A DNA stretch of 36,705 nt from Bordetella parapertussis (GTDB taxonomy: Bacteria > Pseudomonadota > Gammaproteobacteria > Burkholderiales > Burkholderiaceae_B), in contig CAMBLP010000003.1 in the NCBI GenBank assembly GCA_945868195.1, positions 1 to 36,705 on the forward strand, in the 5' to 3' direction. Numbering within the stretch: the stretch's first letter is position 1; the number at the start of each line of letters is the position of its first letter. The translations under genes were made by a program, and so were the position numbers. This document shows positions 8,434-17,798 of the stretch, piece after piece. The notes under the pieces are model-generated. The model was given only the letters and a program-made list of their open reading frames with translations, did not search any database and was not told the DNA's origin.

Positions 8434-9092
8434 GGTTTCGCCCCGACTGAACGCTCAATCTTTTCGATTTTGCTCTGCAGGCGCAGCTGGCGCTGCTCGA
8501 GTCGCTCCACTGATGCAAGCAACTGCGACTGCGTCGCGCGCTGCGTGAGCATTGCGGGCTGCCCCACCAAGGCGTCCGTTTCCTCGGATAAATATTCAGC
8601 GACATTTTGAGTCAGACTCGAACCGAGGGTTTGAACAGCGCTCAGCGTCTGACGTACGCCCTGCACGATGCGGCGTGCGGGCACATCCCCTAGCCATTGC
8701 GCGAGTGCATCCTCGGGGTCGGGACGACACTCTCGGGCCAAATCAGACATCACTTGCGCCAACGCGGCCTGTCCCGAAACATGAACATATTCGGCGATAT
8801 CCGGACGCCGGGCCTGATCGATCAAAGCAAAAGGGCTGAGCTTTTCCAACAAAATCTCTAGGGTGACGTCAGGCGTCACCCTCTCCTGCTCATGAGCCAG
8901 CTTGCCATCTGACTCGATACGCCAGTTGAGCTCAAAGCCCGCTACAACGATCCGCACGGTTTTACCGGCGTGCTGAGCTAGACGCTGCGCCGCCCAGACT
9001 TGCTGCTGAGTCAGCGTATTGAGCGCCTGAGCCATTGCCTGCACGGGATGCACAGGTGCAAAACCGAAAAGAGTGGTGGAAATACGATTCAC
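8430..9092 (-). CDS. ubiJ: Ubiquinone biosynthesis accessory factor UbiJ (SCP2 domain)
   Basis: UbiJ binds polyprenyl ubiquinone intermediates within the soluble Ubi complex. The protein has an N-terminal SCP2-like lipid-binding region (roughly residues 10-110, including [17 protein letters not shown] and [11 protein letters not shown]). A C-terminal coiled-coil-like segment follows ([26 protein letters not shown]). I choose the GTG at 9092 because [11 protein letters not shown] followed by APVHPVQA matches the usual N-terminus; the upstream in-frame TTG/ATG codons would add an atypical 18 residues. The ribosome binding site is weak. It sits between the Tim44-like gene and ubiB, as in related genomes, and probably has its own promoter after the terminator at 9199-9224. 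Confidence 0.85.
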   Translation of the reverse strand: MNRISTTLFGFAPVHPVQAMAQALNTLTQQQVWAAQRLAQHAGKTVRIVVAGFELNWRIESDGKLAHEQERVTPDVTLEILLEKLSPFALIDQARRPDIAEYVHVSGQAALAQVMSDLARECRPDPEDALAQWLGDVPARRIVQGVRQTLSAVQTLGSSLTQNVAEYLSEETDALVGQPAMLTQRATQSQLLASVERLEQRQLRLQSKIEKIERSVGAKP

Positions 9093-9167
9093 CTTAAAGT
9101 GACAAACCAAACCTCTGTGACGCAGCGCCTCGCACTGTCGTAGCAAACGTTTTCGGCATAATCCACC

Positions 9168-9196
9168 ATTTTAGCGGGTGTGGCGCTTGAGCCCAA
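9168..9196 (-). promoter_or_regulatory. Candidate sigma-70 promoter for ubiJ-ubiB
   Basis: On the minus strand, TTGGGC (9196-9191) and TAAAAT (9173-9168) are separated by 17 bases. The -10 matches the consensus at five of six positions and the -35 at three. It lies directly downstream of the terminator of the Tim44-like gene and gives a leader of about 70 bases before the ubiJ GTG. The call is pattern-based only. Confidence 0.4.
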
Positions 9197-9198
9197 AC

Positions 9199-9224
9199 AA
9201 AACGCCCGCAAAGGCGGGCGTTTT
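9199..9224 (-). terminator. Intrinsic terminator after the Tim44-like gene
   Basis: A perfect 11-bp GC-rich inverted repeat, AAAACGCCCGC at 9199-9209 and GCGGGCGTTTT at 9214-9224, has a four-base loop. On the minus strand the stem is followed by TTTTGTTT, the expected U-rich tail. It should end transcripts from the gene at 9253-10236. The stem also ends in TTTT on the plus strand. Confidence 0.8.
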
Positions 9225-9252
9225 AACTGATTAACATCATGAAACCAGGGAA

Positions 9253-10236
9253 TCAGCTCGCTTGACTGACGGGCACCTGCTGAATACCCGCGAGCAGCCA
9301 ACCGCCTTGCTCAGGCTTAAACAGATTCCAGACCTCTTCAAAACGAAACGCCTCGGCACCAGCTTGCTCTCTCAGCATGCCCGAGAAACGTACGCTCGCC
9401 AGATGACCATCACTGACCTTTTCGATACCAAGCAGCTCAGCATTCAACAAAACCACTTCCGTGTGATTTTCCTCAATACGGTCGCTGAGTTGAGCCTGCA
9501 GCTCTTTCATCAGGTCGTCCGTCAGGAAAGTACGCATCTCTGAGATGTTGCCACTGTCCCAGACTTTTTGAATCGAAACGAACTGCTTTTTGGCTTCGCT
9601 CAAGAAACGCTGTGTGTCAAAGTCGACAGGAATAAACCAGTTTTGATCGGGTGCTGGTGCATCGGAACCAAAACCCGCCGCTGACATCGAGCCCGTCGCA
9701 GATGAAGGCAAGGATACTGGCGCCTGCGTCGCAGGTTCGCTGCTCTCGCGCCACATGGCATTGTTGTTTTGATTTGACATTCCACGCGCGTCCGCACCCG
9801 CTCCCTGCGCAGCAGGCTGAGGGCCACGCATTCTGCGCATGATGAACATCACGCCAAACACAACCACACCAGCAATCAGAGCCAGGACCAAAAAGTCGGC
9901 AAAGGCACCGCCCAAACCTAAGTGTGACAAGAGCGCCGCGATACCCAGACCGGCGGCAATGCCCGCCAAGGGGCCAAGCCAACGGGAGGCGCCAGTGGCG
10001 GCTGCCGCGCCGGCAGCACCGGCGGCAGGGGCTGCGGCGGCACTACGCTGCGTCGTGTTGCTCGTCGCGGCCGCAGGCTTAGCAGCCTTCTGGCTCGTTA
10101 CATTTTGGGACTGGCGGCCAGCACTACTACCCTTACCTACACGAGCGGCTTCGGCATCGAAGGCTACGGCAGTAAGGGCCAGACCGCTCACAGCCACTAA
10201 CGCTGCAGCAAAGAAACGAATCAAAGGACGTGACAT
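9253..10236 (-). CDS. Tim44-domain inner membrane protein
   Basis: A 327-residue protein with a signal-peptide-like N-terminus (about 1-31, ending AFDAEA). A low-complexity Ala/Gly/Pro/Ser region (about 35-85) follows, then two hydrophobic helices around 85-107 and 112-133 and a basic MRRMRG segment. The C-terminal domain (about 200-325) is Tim44/MRP-L45-like. Bacterial members of this family are of unknown function and commonly lie between ubiE and ubiJ in betaproteobacteria. The ATG at 10236 has a good ribosome binding site (CAGGAG, six-base spacing). Transcription probably starts in the AT-rich region upstream, which holds 11-bp-spaced direct repeats, and ends at the terminator at 9199-9224. 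A link to ubiquinone synthesis is suggested only by location. Confidence 0.8.
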   Translation of the reverse strand: MSRPLIRFFAAALVAVSGLALTAVAFDAEAARVGKGSSAGRQSQNVTSQKAAKPAAATSNTTQRSAAAAPAAGAAGAAAATGASRWLGPLAGIAAGLGIAALLSHLGLGGAFADFLVLALIAGVVVFGVMFIMRRMRGPQPAAQGAGADARGMSNQNNNAMWRESSEPATQAPVSLPSSATGSMSAAGFGSDAPAPDQNWFIPVDFDTQRFLSEAKKQFVSIQKVWDSGNISEMRTFLTDDLMKELQAQLSDRIEENHTEVVLLNAELLGIEKVSDGHLASVRFSGMLREQAGAEAFRFEEVWNLFKPEQGGWLLAGIQQVPVSQAS

Positions 10237-10294
10237 TGAGTGCTCCTGGGCGAATTTCGCCTGTCAATAGAAATAGAAAATTTGTACATCAAAA

Positions 10295-10339
10295 CTGAAT
10301 ATAAGCTGAATTTTACCTGAATCTGACTAAAAGCTGAAC
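10295..10339. repeat. Tandem CTGAAT direct repeats with 11-bp period
   Basis: CTGAAT occurs at 10295-10300, 10306-10311 and 10317-10322, an exact 11-bp period, and a related CTGAAC lies at 10334-10339. The block sits in an AT-rich intergenic region upstream of the Tim44-like gene and overlaps a candidate promoter on the minus strand. Hexamers repeated once per helical turn are typical of OmpR/PhoB-family response-regulator sites. Confidence 0.6.
10310..10338 (-). promoter_or_regulatory. Candidate promoter for the Tim44-like gene
   Basis: On the minus strand, TTCAGC (10338-10333) and TAAAAT (10315-10310) have 17-base spacing, giving a leader of roughly 65 bases before the ATG at 10236. The -35 is weak (three of six). 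The -10 lies inside the CTGAAT repeat block, so a bound regulator would directly affect the promoter. Confidence 0.35.
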
Positions 10340-10389
10340 AAATATATGTATATAGAATCGACAAGTGTTCAAAAGTTCAATCTAGTCAC

Positions 10390-11130
10390 TCAGCCGAGCT
10401 TGACGCCTTCGTGCAAGGCTGTCAGACCCGCCGATAGATTGAAATACTGCACCCTCGAGAGGCCCGCGTGCTCGAGCATCCCCTTAAGCGTTTCTTGATC
10501 GGGATGCATGCGTATCGATTCGGCCAGATAACGATAGCTATCCGCATCTCCCGCGACTTTGCTCCCCAACCACGGCAAGACATTAAAGGAATACCAATCA
10601 TAAGCAGGGGCAAGGGGTTTGGCGATGCGCGAAAATTCCAACACGAGGAGTTTGCCTCCGGGGCGCAACACCCGGGTCATCTCAGATAACGCACGATCCT
10701 TGTGTGTCATGTTGCGTAATCCAAAGGCAACCGTGACACGATCGAAATAATTGTCTGGGAAAGGCAGATATTCCGCGTCACACACCGCGCAAGGCAAAAC
10801 GACGCCATCATCGAGTAACCGATCGCGTCCGACGCGCAGCATGGAATCATTAATATCGGTGAGCCAGACTTCCCCTTGGGCACCGGCCTTTTGGGCAAAG
10901 GCACGCGCGAGATCACCTGTTCCGCCAGCGATGTCGAGCACCTTCATCCCCGGTCTGATCGCGGCCCGACCAATCGTAAATGCCTTCCAAACTCGGTGCA
11001 GGCCAGCGGACATCAGGTCGTTCATTACATCGTAGCGTGCAGCAACAGAGTGAAAAACCTCAGCAACCTTGCCGGCCTTTTCGGACTCTTCGACGGTCTG
11101 AAAACCAAAGTGTGTCTTTTCTTGTGACAT
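10390..11130 (-). CDS. ubiE: Demethylmenaquinone/ubiquinone C-methyltransferase UbiE
   Basis: UbiE carries out the C-methylation step of ubiquinone synthesis (2-polyprenyl-6-methoxy-1,4-benzoquinol) and of menaquinone synthesis where present. The 246-residue protein shows [24 protein letters not shown] at 26-49, the SAM motif [16 protein letters not shown] (64-79), a second motif [16 protein letters not shown], and the family segment [17 protein letters not shown]. The ATG at 11130 is preceded by GAAAGA. It heads the minus-strand ubi gene group and is divergent from pxpB, with 127 bases between them. No strong terminator follows it, but the AT-rich gap of 153 bases suggests the next gene has its own promoter. 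Confidence 0.95.
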   Translation of the reverse strand: MSQEKTHFGFQTVEESEKAGKVAEVFHSVAARYDVMNDLMSAGLHRVWKAFTIGRAAIRPGMKVLDIAGGTGDLARAFAQKAGAQGEVWLTDINDSMLRVGRDRLLDDGVVLPCAVCDAEYLPFPDNYFDRVTVAFGLRNMTHKDRALSEMTRVLRPGGKLLVLEFSRIAKPLAPAYDWYSFNVLPWLGSKVAGDADSYRYLAESIRMHPDQETLKGMLEHAGLSRVQYFNLSAGLTALHEGVKLG

Positions 11131-11257
11131 AGTCTTTCACTCAAATCAATGCAATGCCCAGTTTAATCTCTCGGACGTCATTTCAACGCTGAAAAAGGCA
11201 TAAACTGAAGGTTCTTTGCCGTGAGGCTTCACACTGCATTCTGAACCACCCCTCTGC

Positions 11258-11977
11258 ATGGCCCCGATCCATTACACCCTGCGCCCTCAAGGCGACCGCT
11301 GCCTAAGCATCGACTTTGGCGAATCCATCAGTTTAGAGACCGGCACACTTTGTCTCTGCGCGGCGGCCACGCTGGAACGCGCCAAACTCCAAGGCGTCAC
11401 AGACATCGTCCCGTCCTACACGGCCGTCGCGCTCTTTTACAAACCAGGCGTCGAGATGGGTGGCACAGACTTCGCCACACTCTGCGCTCAAGTCGACGCG
11501 CAGCTTCACGGTGAACTTGTCCAAGCCACAACCTCGGCACGTCAAGTGGAGATTCCTGTGTGCTACGGGGGCAAACATGGCCCCGACCTAAGCGATGTCG
11601 CTCAAAAAACAGGGCTCACCGAGCAGCAGGTGATCGCGCTACACACTCAGCCTGGCAGCATGGTGTTTGGCCTTGGGTTTTCACCCGGCCATCCCTATAT
11701 CGGCGTGCATGACGCGCTCTTTGCCCTACCTCGGCGCGATGTGCCGCGCACCGCCGTACCCGCCGGCTCTGTTGCGATTGCCAACCGCCAATCCACAATT
11801 TACCCCACGCTTTTGCCGGGGGGCTGGCATATTCTTGGCGCCACCCCACTCCAGCTTTTTGACTTACGTCGGCCTCTGCCCTCCTTGCTCTTGCCGGGTG
11901 ATCAAGTGCGCTTTTTCTCCATCAGCGAAAAAGAGTACGACCGCATCGCCGCCGCAATCGCTCAGGAGGCCGCATGA
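11258..11977 (+). CDS. pxpB: 5-oxoprolinase subunit PxpB
   Basis: PxpB is the KipI-like subunit of ATP-dependent 5-oxoprolinase, which converts 5-oxoproline (pyroglutamate) to glutamate. The 239-residue protein ends its N-terminal domain near VCYGGKHGPDL and then has the conserved C-terminal segment FGLGFSPGHPYIG with its histidine, plus LPRRDVPRTAVPAGSVAIAN and LLPGGWHILGATP. It starts at ATG 11258 with no obvious ribosome binding site. Its stop overlaps the start of pxpC (ATGA at 11974-11977). The order pxpB-pxpC-pxpA gives a complete enzyme from one transcript; no dedicated transporter or regulator gene adjoins it. Confidence 0.93.
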   Translation: MAPIHYTLRPQGDRCLSIDFGESISLETGTLCLCAAATLERAKLQGVTDIVPSYTAVALFYKPGVEMGGTDFATLCAQVDAQLHGELVQATTSARQVEIPVCYGGKHGPDLSDVAQKTGLTEQQVIALHTQPGSMVFGLGFSPGHPYIGVHDALFALPRRDVPRTAVPAGSVAIANRQSTIYPTLLPGGWHILGATPLQLFDLRRPLPSLLLPGDQVRFFSISEKEYDRIAAAIAQEAA

Positions 11978-12981
11978 CCATTCGCGTTCTCAAACCAGGC
12001 ATGCTGTCGAGCTTTCAGGACGAGGGTCGCTTTGGCCATCAACCGCTCGGCGTATCGGTCGTGGGTGCCATGGATCAACGCGCACACCGCCTTGCTAACA
12101 CGCTCGTCGGCAATACTGAGGATGTTGCAAGTCTGGAAATGACCCTGACGGGACCCACGCTGCAATTCACGCAAGCCTGCTGCATCGCCTTATGCGGCGC
12201 AGACCTGAGCCCCCAACTTAATGGCAAGCCCATCGCCATGAATCGTCCACTGGTATTGCGTGCGCAGGACGAACTACATTTCGGTGCCAGACAACATGGC
12301 ACGCGTGCGTATCTGGCCGTGCACGGTGGTTTCGATATACCCGAGGTCCTTGGCAGTCAAAGTACGTATCTGCGTAGCCGCTTCGGAGGCTGGCATGGTC
12401 GCGCCCTCAAGCGTGACGACGAAATCCCCTTGCGGCGCCCCCTCAGGGAAGTTGGCCAAGGTGGCCAAACACTCGAAACCCTCGCGAAAGCACTCTGGGA
12501 TATCAGGCTGTATTTGCCAAGCATCATTGCGGACTCTACACGCGCGCGCATTCGGCTCATCAAGAGCCAGCAGTGGGAAGAGTTCACCCCCGCGAGTCGC
12601 GAAGCGCTCCTGAGCCAAACTTTTCGCATCAGCCCTGACTCGGAGCGGATGGGCTACCGACTGCAAGGTCCGGACATCCTCATGACCCAGCCTCGGCAAA
12701 TGATCTCCGAAGCCACGACTTTCGGCACCATTCAAGTGCCTGCCGGTGGCCAGCCGATCATCCTGATGGCCGATCGACAGACCACGGGAGGCTATCCAAA
12801 AATAGCCTACGTTGCGACAGTCGATTTACCGCTCCTCGCTCAGATGGGTCCTGGCGACAAGGTCCAGTTTGAACTGCTCACGCTCGAAACCGCACAGGCA
12901 CTAGACACAGCGCGAACGCGCGCATTCATCGACCTTGCACAGACACTCCACCCCGTGCGAACATTATTGCTTCATCACTAA
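11974..12981 (+). CDS. pxpC: 5-oxoprolinase subunit PxpC
   Basis: PxpC is the KipA-like partner of PxpB (biotin-dependent carboxyltransferase-like fold, AHS2) in 5-oxoprolinase. The 335-residue protein opens with IRVLKPGMLSSFQDEGRFGHQPLGVSVVGAMDQ, a family signature. It continues with SLEMTLTGPTLQF and ends with IILMADRQTTGGYPKIAYV and DLPLLAQMGPGDKV, also typical. Length is normal. The ATG overlaps the pxpB stop, and pxpA starts 11 bases after its stop. Older annotations call this family allophanate hydrolase subunit 2 or urea amidolyase-related; the neighbouring pxpA makes 5-oxoprolinase the better call. Confidence 0.93.
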   Translation: MTIRVLKPGMLSSFQDEGRFGHQPLGVSVVGAMDQRAHRLANTLVGNTEDVASLEMTLTGPTLQFTQACCIALCGADLSPQLNGKPIAMNRPLVLRAQDELHFGARQHGTRAYLAVHGGFDIPEVLGSQSTYLRSRFGGWHGRALKRDDEIPLRRPLREVGQGGQTLETLAKALWDIRLYLPSIIADSTRARIRLIKSQQWEEFTPASREALLSQTFRISPDSERMGYRLQGPDILMTQPRQMISEATTFGTIQVPAGGQPIILMADRQTTGGYPKIAYVATVDLPLLAQMGPGDKVQFELLTLETAQALDTARTRAFIDLAQTLHPVRTLLLHH

Positions 12982-12992
12982 GGACCTCTATC

Positions 12993-13748
12993 ATGGCACT
13001 ACGTATTGATTTGAATTGCGATATGGGCGAAAGCTTTGGCGCCTGGAAAATGGGCAACGACGAGGAAATTTTGCCCTACGTTTCCTCAGCTAACATCGCC
13101 TGTGGGTTTCACGGTGGCGACCCGGCGACCATGCGCAAAACAGTCGCCTCGGCGCTTAAACATGGCGTGGCAATCGGTGCGCATCCAGGTCTGCCCGACT
13201 TGCAAGGTTTTGGTCGCCGCAACATGGCGATCACAGATCAAGAAGCCTATGACATGATGGTGGTGCAGATCGGCGCACTCGCGGGTGTCGCGGCCTCACA
13301 AGGCACGCGCTTGCGTCATGTCAAAGCGCATGGTCAGCTCTACAACATGGCCGTCAAAAACGAAGGTCTTACGCGCGCACTGGCTCAAGCGACCTACGAC
13401 GTCGACAAGGATCTGGTCTTTTTTGCCTTGGCGGGCAGCCAGATGATTCCAATCGCCGAGTCCATTGGCTTGCGCGTCGCCAGCGAAGTCTTTGGTGACC
13501 GTAACTACGCGCCTGATGGGACGCTGAGTCCACGAAACCAGCCCAACGCGATGATCACAGACGTGCAACAGTCAATCAAGCAAGTCCTGCAGATGGTCAA
13601 GACCAGCACCTTGACCGCCAATGACGGCACCATCGTCAAGATCCGTGCTGACACGCTTTGTATTCACGGCGATCAGCCAGGTGCGGTGACCTTTGCCAAA
13701 GCTATCCGTGAGGCCTTGCGCGCCGAGGGCATCGAAGTCGGCGTGTAA
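12993..13748 (+). CDS. pxpA: 5-oxoprolinase subunit PxpA (LamB/YcsF family)
   Basis: PxpA is the catalytic LamB/YcsF-type subunit that works with PxpBC to hydrolyse 5-oxoproline using ATP. The 251-residue protein carries the conserved N-terminus DLNCDMGESFGAW, SSANIACGFHGGDPATM, IGAHPGLPDLQGFGRR, and HVKAHGQLYNMAVKN; near the C-terminus TLCIHGDQPGAV is also typical. The ATG at 12993 is preceded by AAGGA. It is the third gene of the pxpBCA operon and converges with the large oxidoreductase gene after a 16-base gap in which I see no terminator hairpin. Confidence 0.95.
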   Translation: MALRIDLNCDMGESFGAWKMGNDEEILPYVSSANIACGFHGGDPATMRKTVASALKHGVAIGAHPGLPDLQGFGRRNMAITDQEAYDMMVVQIGALAGVAASQGTRLRHVKAHGQLYNMAVKNEGLTRALAQATYDVDKDLVFFALAGSQMIPIAESIGLRVASEVFGDRNYAPDGTLSPRNQPNAMITDVQQSIKQVLQMVKTSTLTANDGTIVKIRADTLCIHGDQPGAVTFAKAIREALRAEGIEVGV

Positions 13749-13764
13749 AAAGCGCAACCTTGCA

Positions 13765-16700
13765 CTAAACGAGTACGCGCTCGATCCCACCGTCGTTGGC
13801 TTTTTTGACATAGTCTTCAAGCCAGTTCTCGCCCAAAATGTGCTTGGCCATTTCGACCACGATGTAGTCGGCTTTGGCGCCACTGTCCGCCTCAAAGCGT
13901 GACAATCCTTGCAAGCAAGACGGACATGAGGTCAAGACCTTGATCTCTCCGTCAAAACCATCTTGACGCAAGGTCGCATCATTTTTGACAAGCTCCTCTT
14001 CCTTACGGAACCGGATTTGCGTCGAAATATCGGGACGCGTCACAGCCAACGTACCAGACTCACCGCAACAACGATCCGTCTTGATCGCCGAGTCACCGAC
14101 AAGCGAGCGCACAGTCTTCATCGGATCCTGCAGCTTCATCGGTGTGTGACAGGGGTCGTGATACATATACCGCGTTCCCTGAACGCCCTCGAGCTTGATC
14201 TCCTTTTCGAGCAAATACTCGTGGATATCAATCAAGCGACAGCCTGGAAATATTTTTTCAAACTCGTAGCCCGCCAACTGGTCATAACAGGTGCCGCAAC
14301 TCACCACGACGGTTTTTATGTCGAGATAATTCAGCGTATTCGCCACCCGATGAAACAGCACGCGATTGTCTGTGATGATCTGCTCGGCTTTGTCGTTCAT
14401 CCCGTTGGCGCGTTGTGGATAACCACAGCATAAATAACCCGGAGGCAATACCGTTTGCACACCCGCATGCCACAACATCGCCTGCGTGGCTAAGCCAACC
14501 TGTGAAAACAACCGCTCAGAACCGCAGCCCGGAAAATAAAATACCGCCTCAGTATCCGCAGGCGCTTGAGGAGGACGAATAATCGGCACGTAGTCCGCGT
14601 CTTCGATATCCAGTAACTTACGTGCCGCCTGCTTGGGCAAACCTCCAGGCATTTTTTTGTTGATAAAGTGCACCACCTGCTCGCGCAAGGGCGCCTTGCC
14701 AACGGTCGCAGGGGGCTTGGCCGTTTGCTTGCGCGCGAATTTGGACAACACGTCGCTCGCCATGCGCTGAATCTTGTAACCCACGCCCACCAGCGCGACG
14801 CGGGTCGCATTGATCGTTGCGGGATCCTTGGCATTCAAAAAGAACATCGCTGTCGAGGTGCCAGGATTAAAAGACTTACGACCCACGTTGCGCAACAGCG
14901 CACGCATGTTCATGGAAACATCGCCAAAATCAATATCTACCGGGCACGGGTTGTAGCACTTGTGGCAAACCGTACAGTGGTCAGCCACATCCTCGAACTC
15001 TTCCCAATGCTTCAAACTAATGCCGCGTCGGGTTTGCTCTTCGTATAAAAAAGCCTCGATCAACAGCGAAGTCGCAAGAATCTTGTCGCGTGGCGAATAC
15101 AACAAATTCGCACGCGGCACATGCGTTGCGCATACAGGCTTGCACTTGCCACAGCGCAAACAGTCTTTGATAGAGTTGCTAATCGCGCCGATCTCGCTGC
15201 GCTGCATGATGAGCGACTCATGGCCCATCAGACCAAAACTCGGCGTCCAAGCGTTGCGCAAGTCAGCACCTGGCATCAGTTTGCCGGCGTTGAAATGGTC
15301 GTTCGGATCGACACGACGCTTGTAGTCCTGAAAGGGCAACAACTCCGCTTCGGTCAGAAACTCATACTTGGTTAAACCAATGCCGTGTTCGCCAGAAATC
15401 ACACCATTGAGATCGCGCGCGATTTGCATGATACGCACAACGGCCTCATTGGCCTCGCGTAGCATTTCATAGTCATCAGAGTTCACTGGGATATTGGTGT
15501 GCACGTTGCCGTCGCCCGCATGCATGTGCAAGGCCACGAACACGCGACTTTTAAGGACGCGATCATGGATGGCCTGCATTTCGGTCATGATGGGTGCAAA
15601 ATCCGTGCCACCAAACACGCCGGCCAAATCGCAGAGCACCTCGGCTTTCCAAGAGATGCGCAAGGTACGGTCCTGCACGACATCGAATAGGCGCGCCTCG
15701 GGCTGCAAGGCCAATCGCTGCGCGAGCGCCGGCTCAAGGGCATTGAGGCCATGCGCCGACAAGCCAGCCATCGCCTCCGAGAGCGGCATATCCAAATGCT
15801 CAAGCACCCACTGCCAGCGCGCGCGCACCCGCATCAAACTTCCAATCGCGCTGCGGCGACGCTCATCAAGCGATTCTTCGAGTAAAGCGCCTTCTTCGCT
15901 GCCACGATCGAGTTTTGCAATCGGCAGTTCACCCTCGAGCGCACGCTGCAACGCATCGAGTAATTTGAGCTTGTTATGCGTCGACAGTTCGATATTGATA
16001 CGTTCGATGTGATCGGTGTACTCGCCCATACGCTCGAGCGGGATCACGACATCTTCGTTAATTTTGAACGCATTGGTATGGCGTGCGATCGCAGCCGTGC
16101 GCGCACGATCCAGCCAGAATTTTTTGCGCGCATCCGCGCTGACTGCGACAAAGCCTTCCCCGTGGCGCGTATTGGCCAAGCGCACCACTTCGCTCGTCGC
16201 ATGAGCAACTGCCGCATCATCATCGCCGACGATATCGCCGATTAACACCATCTTGGGCAACACACCGCGCTTGCTTTTCGTCGCGTACCCCACCGCGCGC
16301 AAATAGCGCTCGTCGAGATGCTCAAGACCCGCCAGCAACGCGCCGCGGGCGCGCCCCTGAACGTCCAGATAGTTTTTAATTTCAACAATTGAGGGGATCG
16401 CATCGCGGGCCTGCCCAAAAAACTCCAGACAGACCGTGCGGGTGTGACTCGGCATGCGATGCAGCACCCAGCGGGCCGCCGTGATCAAACCGTCGCAACC
16501 TTCTTTTTGCACACCAGGCAAACCAGAGAGAAACTTGTCTGTGACATCCTTGCCCAGACCGACTTTACGAAACCGCGTACCGTCAACCTCTAAAATTTCA
16601 GTACGTAAAACGCGTGCGCCAGCGGCCTCGTTCCCATCTGACCACTGAAGCTCGAAACGGACTAAGCCCGCCTCATGAATTTTGCCAAGGTTGTGGTCTA

Positions 16701-17703
16701 GGCGCGTGACATCGAGCCAATTGCCCTGGGGATCGACCATCCTCCACCATGCCAGATTGTCCAGCGCAGTTCCCCACAACACCGCTTTTTTTCCACCGGC
16801 ATTCATCGCGACGTTACCACCGACGCACGAGGCATCGGCCGAGGTCGGATCGACCGCAAATACAAAGCCTGCGGCCTCGGCTGCCTCAGAGACGCGTTTG
16901 GTCACAACGCCCGCTCCGGACCGCACTGTCGCGACTTGCGTAGCGACACCAGGTAACGGACCCAGTTCTACGGCACCGAGCGTATCGAGTTTTTCCGTAT
17001 TGATCACCGCGGATCGCCAGGTCAACGGGATCGCACCGCCGGTATAGCCCGTCCCACCGCCTCGCGGCACAATCGTCAGACCGAGTTCGATACAACCACG
17101 CACCAAGGCTGCAATCTCTTGCTCATCATCCGGCGTCAATACGACGAAAGGGTACTCGACGCGCCAGTCGGTTGCGTCTGTCACGTGCGAGACACGCGAC
17201 AGACCGTCGAATTTGATGTTGTCTTTGGCCGTGATCTTGCCTAGCACCTTTTGCACCTGACGACGCAAACGCCCGGTGCGCTCGAACTCTTCTTCGAACG
17301 CGCGCACGGCAGCGCGGGCACGCTCGAGCAAGCTCGCGACTTTTTCATCGCGACCCGCATCGTCGGATAACCGTCGATGATCAATTTCGGTCAGTCTGTG
17401 CTCTAGCGCCTCGATCAACAGCTTGCGGCGCTTGGGATTATCAAGCAGATCATCCTGCAAATAGGGATTGCGACGCACCACCCAGATATCACCCAGCACC
17501 TCGTAAAGCATCCGCGCGGAACGGCCTGTTTTGCGTTCGCTACGCAAATCTGACAGCAACGCCCAAGCATCATCGCCTAGCAAGCGACATACGACTTCTC
17601 GATCAGAGAAAGAGGTGTAGTTGTAGGGAATCTCACGTAGACGAGCCTGCGCATCTTGGGCGGGCTCGGCATTTAGTAAATGGCTTGGGTACGGGGCATT
17701 CAT
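13765..17703 (-). CDS. Giant FAD-linked oxidase / Fe-S (CCG-domain) oxidoreductase
   Basis: A 1312-residue cytoplasmic or membrane-associated fusion. Domains in order: an N-terminal region of the DUF3683 type (about 20-180); an FAD-binding type 4 domain with [11 protein letters not shown] near 209; an FAD-oxidase C-terminal domain with [10 protein letters not shown] near 730 and SGEHGIG near 772; a two-cluster ferredoxin region, [11 protein letters not shown] near 846 and [14 protein letters not shown] near 908; and two CCG cysteine-rich domains with CCGYPQ near 1092, CGTCYD near 1134 and CCGESG near 1212. It resembles D-lactate/2-hydroxyacid dehydrogenases (GlcD plus GlcF joined) that feed electrons to the quinone pool. 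The exact substrate is unknown. No clear ribosome binding site precedes the ATG at 17703. Confidence 0.85.
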   Translation of the reverse strand: MNAPYPSHLLNAEPAQDAQARLREIPYNYTSFSDREVVCRLLGDDAWALLSDLRSERKTGRSARMLYEVLGDIWVVRRNPYLQDDLLDNPKRRKLLIEALEHRLTEIDHRRLSDDAGRDEKVASLLERARAAVRAFEEEFERTGRLRRQVQKVLGKITAKDNIKFDGLSRVSHVTDATDWRVEYPFVVLTPDDEQEIAALVRGCIELGLTIVPRGGGTGYTGGAIPLTWRSAVINTEKLDTLGAVELGPLPGVATQVATVRSGAGVVTKRVSEAAEAAGFVFAVDPTSADASCVGGNVAMNAGGKKAVLWGTALDNLAWWRMVDPQGNWLDVTRLDHNLGKIHEAGLVRFELQWSDGNEAAGARVLRTEILEVDGTRFRKVGLGKDVTDKFLSGLPGVQKEGCDGLITAARWVLHRMPSHTRTVCLEFFGQARDAIPSIVEIKNYLDVQGRARGALLAGLEHLDERYLRAVGYATKSKRGVLPKMVLIGDIVGDDDAAVAHATSEVVRLANTRHGEGFVAVSADARKKFWLDRARTAAIARHTNAFKINEDVVIPLERMGEYTDHIERINIELSTHNKLKLLDALQRALEGELPIAKLDRGSEEGALLEESLDERRRSAIGSLMRVRARWQWVLEHLDMPLSEAMAGLSAHGLNALEPALAQRLALQPEARLFDVVQDRTLRISWKAEVLCDLAGVFGGTDFAPIMTEMQAIHDRVLKSRVFVALHMHAGDGNVHTNIPVNSDDYEMLREANEAVVRIMQIARDLNGVISGEHGIGLTKYEFLTEAELLPFQDYKRRVDPNDHFNAGKLMPGADLRNAWTPSFGLMGHESLIMQRSEIGAISNSIKDCLRCGKCKPVCATHVPRANLLYSPRDKILATSLLIEAFLYEEQTRRGISLKHWEEFEDVADHCTVCHKCYNPCPVDIDFGDVSMNMRALLRNVGRKSFNPGTSTAMFFLNAKDPATINATRVALVGVGYKIQRMASDVLSKFARKQTAKPPATVGKAPLREQVVHFINKKMPGGLPKQAARKLLDIEDADYVPIIRPPQAPADTEAVFYFPGCGSERLFSQVGLATQAMLWHAGVQTVLPPGYLCCGYPQRANGMNDKAEQIITDNRVLFHRVANTLNYLDIKTVVVSCGTCYDQLAGYEFEKIFPGCRLIDIHEYLLEKEIKLEGVQGTRYMYHDPCHTPMKLQDPMKTVRSLVGDSAIKTDRCCGESGTLAVTRPDISTQIRFRKEEELVKNDATLRQDGFDGEIKVLTSCPSCLQGLSRFEADSGAKADYIVVEMAKHILGENWLEDYVKKANDGGIERVLV

Positions 17704-17798
17704 AGGTTTAGGCTCGTTTGAGGACCCTTAAATAAATATTTTAAGTCATCCCATTAGGGTGCACCCAATAACCTTAAAACAAAAGGGATGCACACCGC

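Noticed and set aside
11131..11257. Promoters in the ubiE/pxpB divergent region
   Set aside because: Several weak -10-like hexamers occur (TAAACT), but none has a matching -35 at proper spacing, so no call was made.
17757..17766. Perfect 10-bp palindrome GGGTGCACCC as a definite operator
   Set aside because: A 10-bp palindrome is expected by chance many times in 36 kb; kept only as a hint in the finding on the oxidoreductase.
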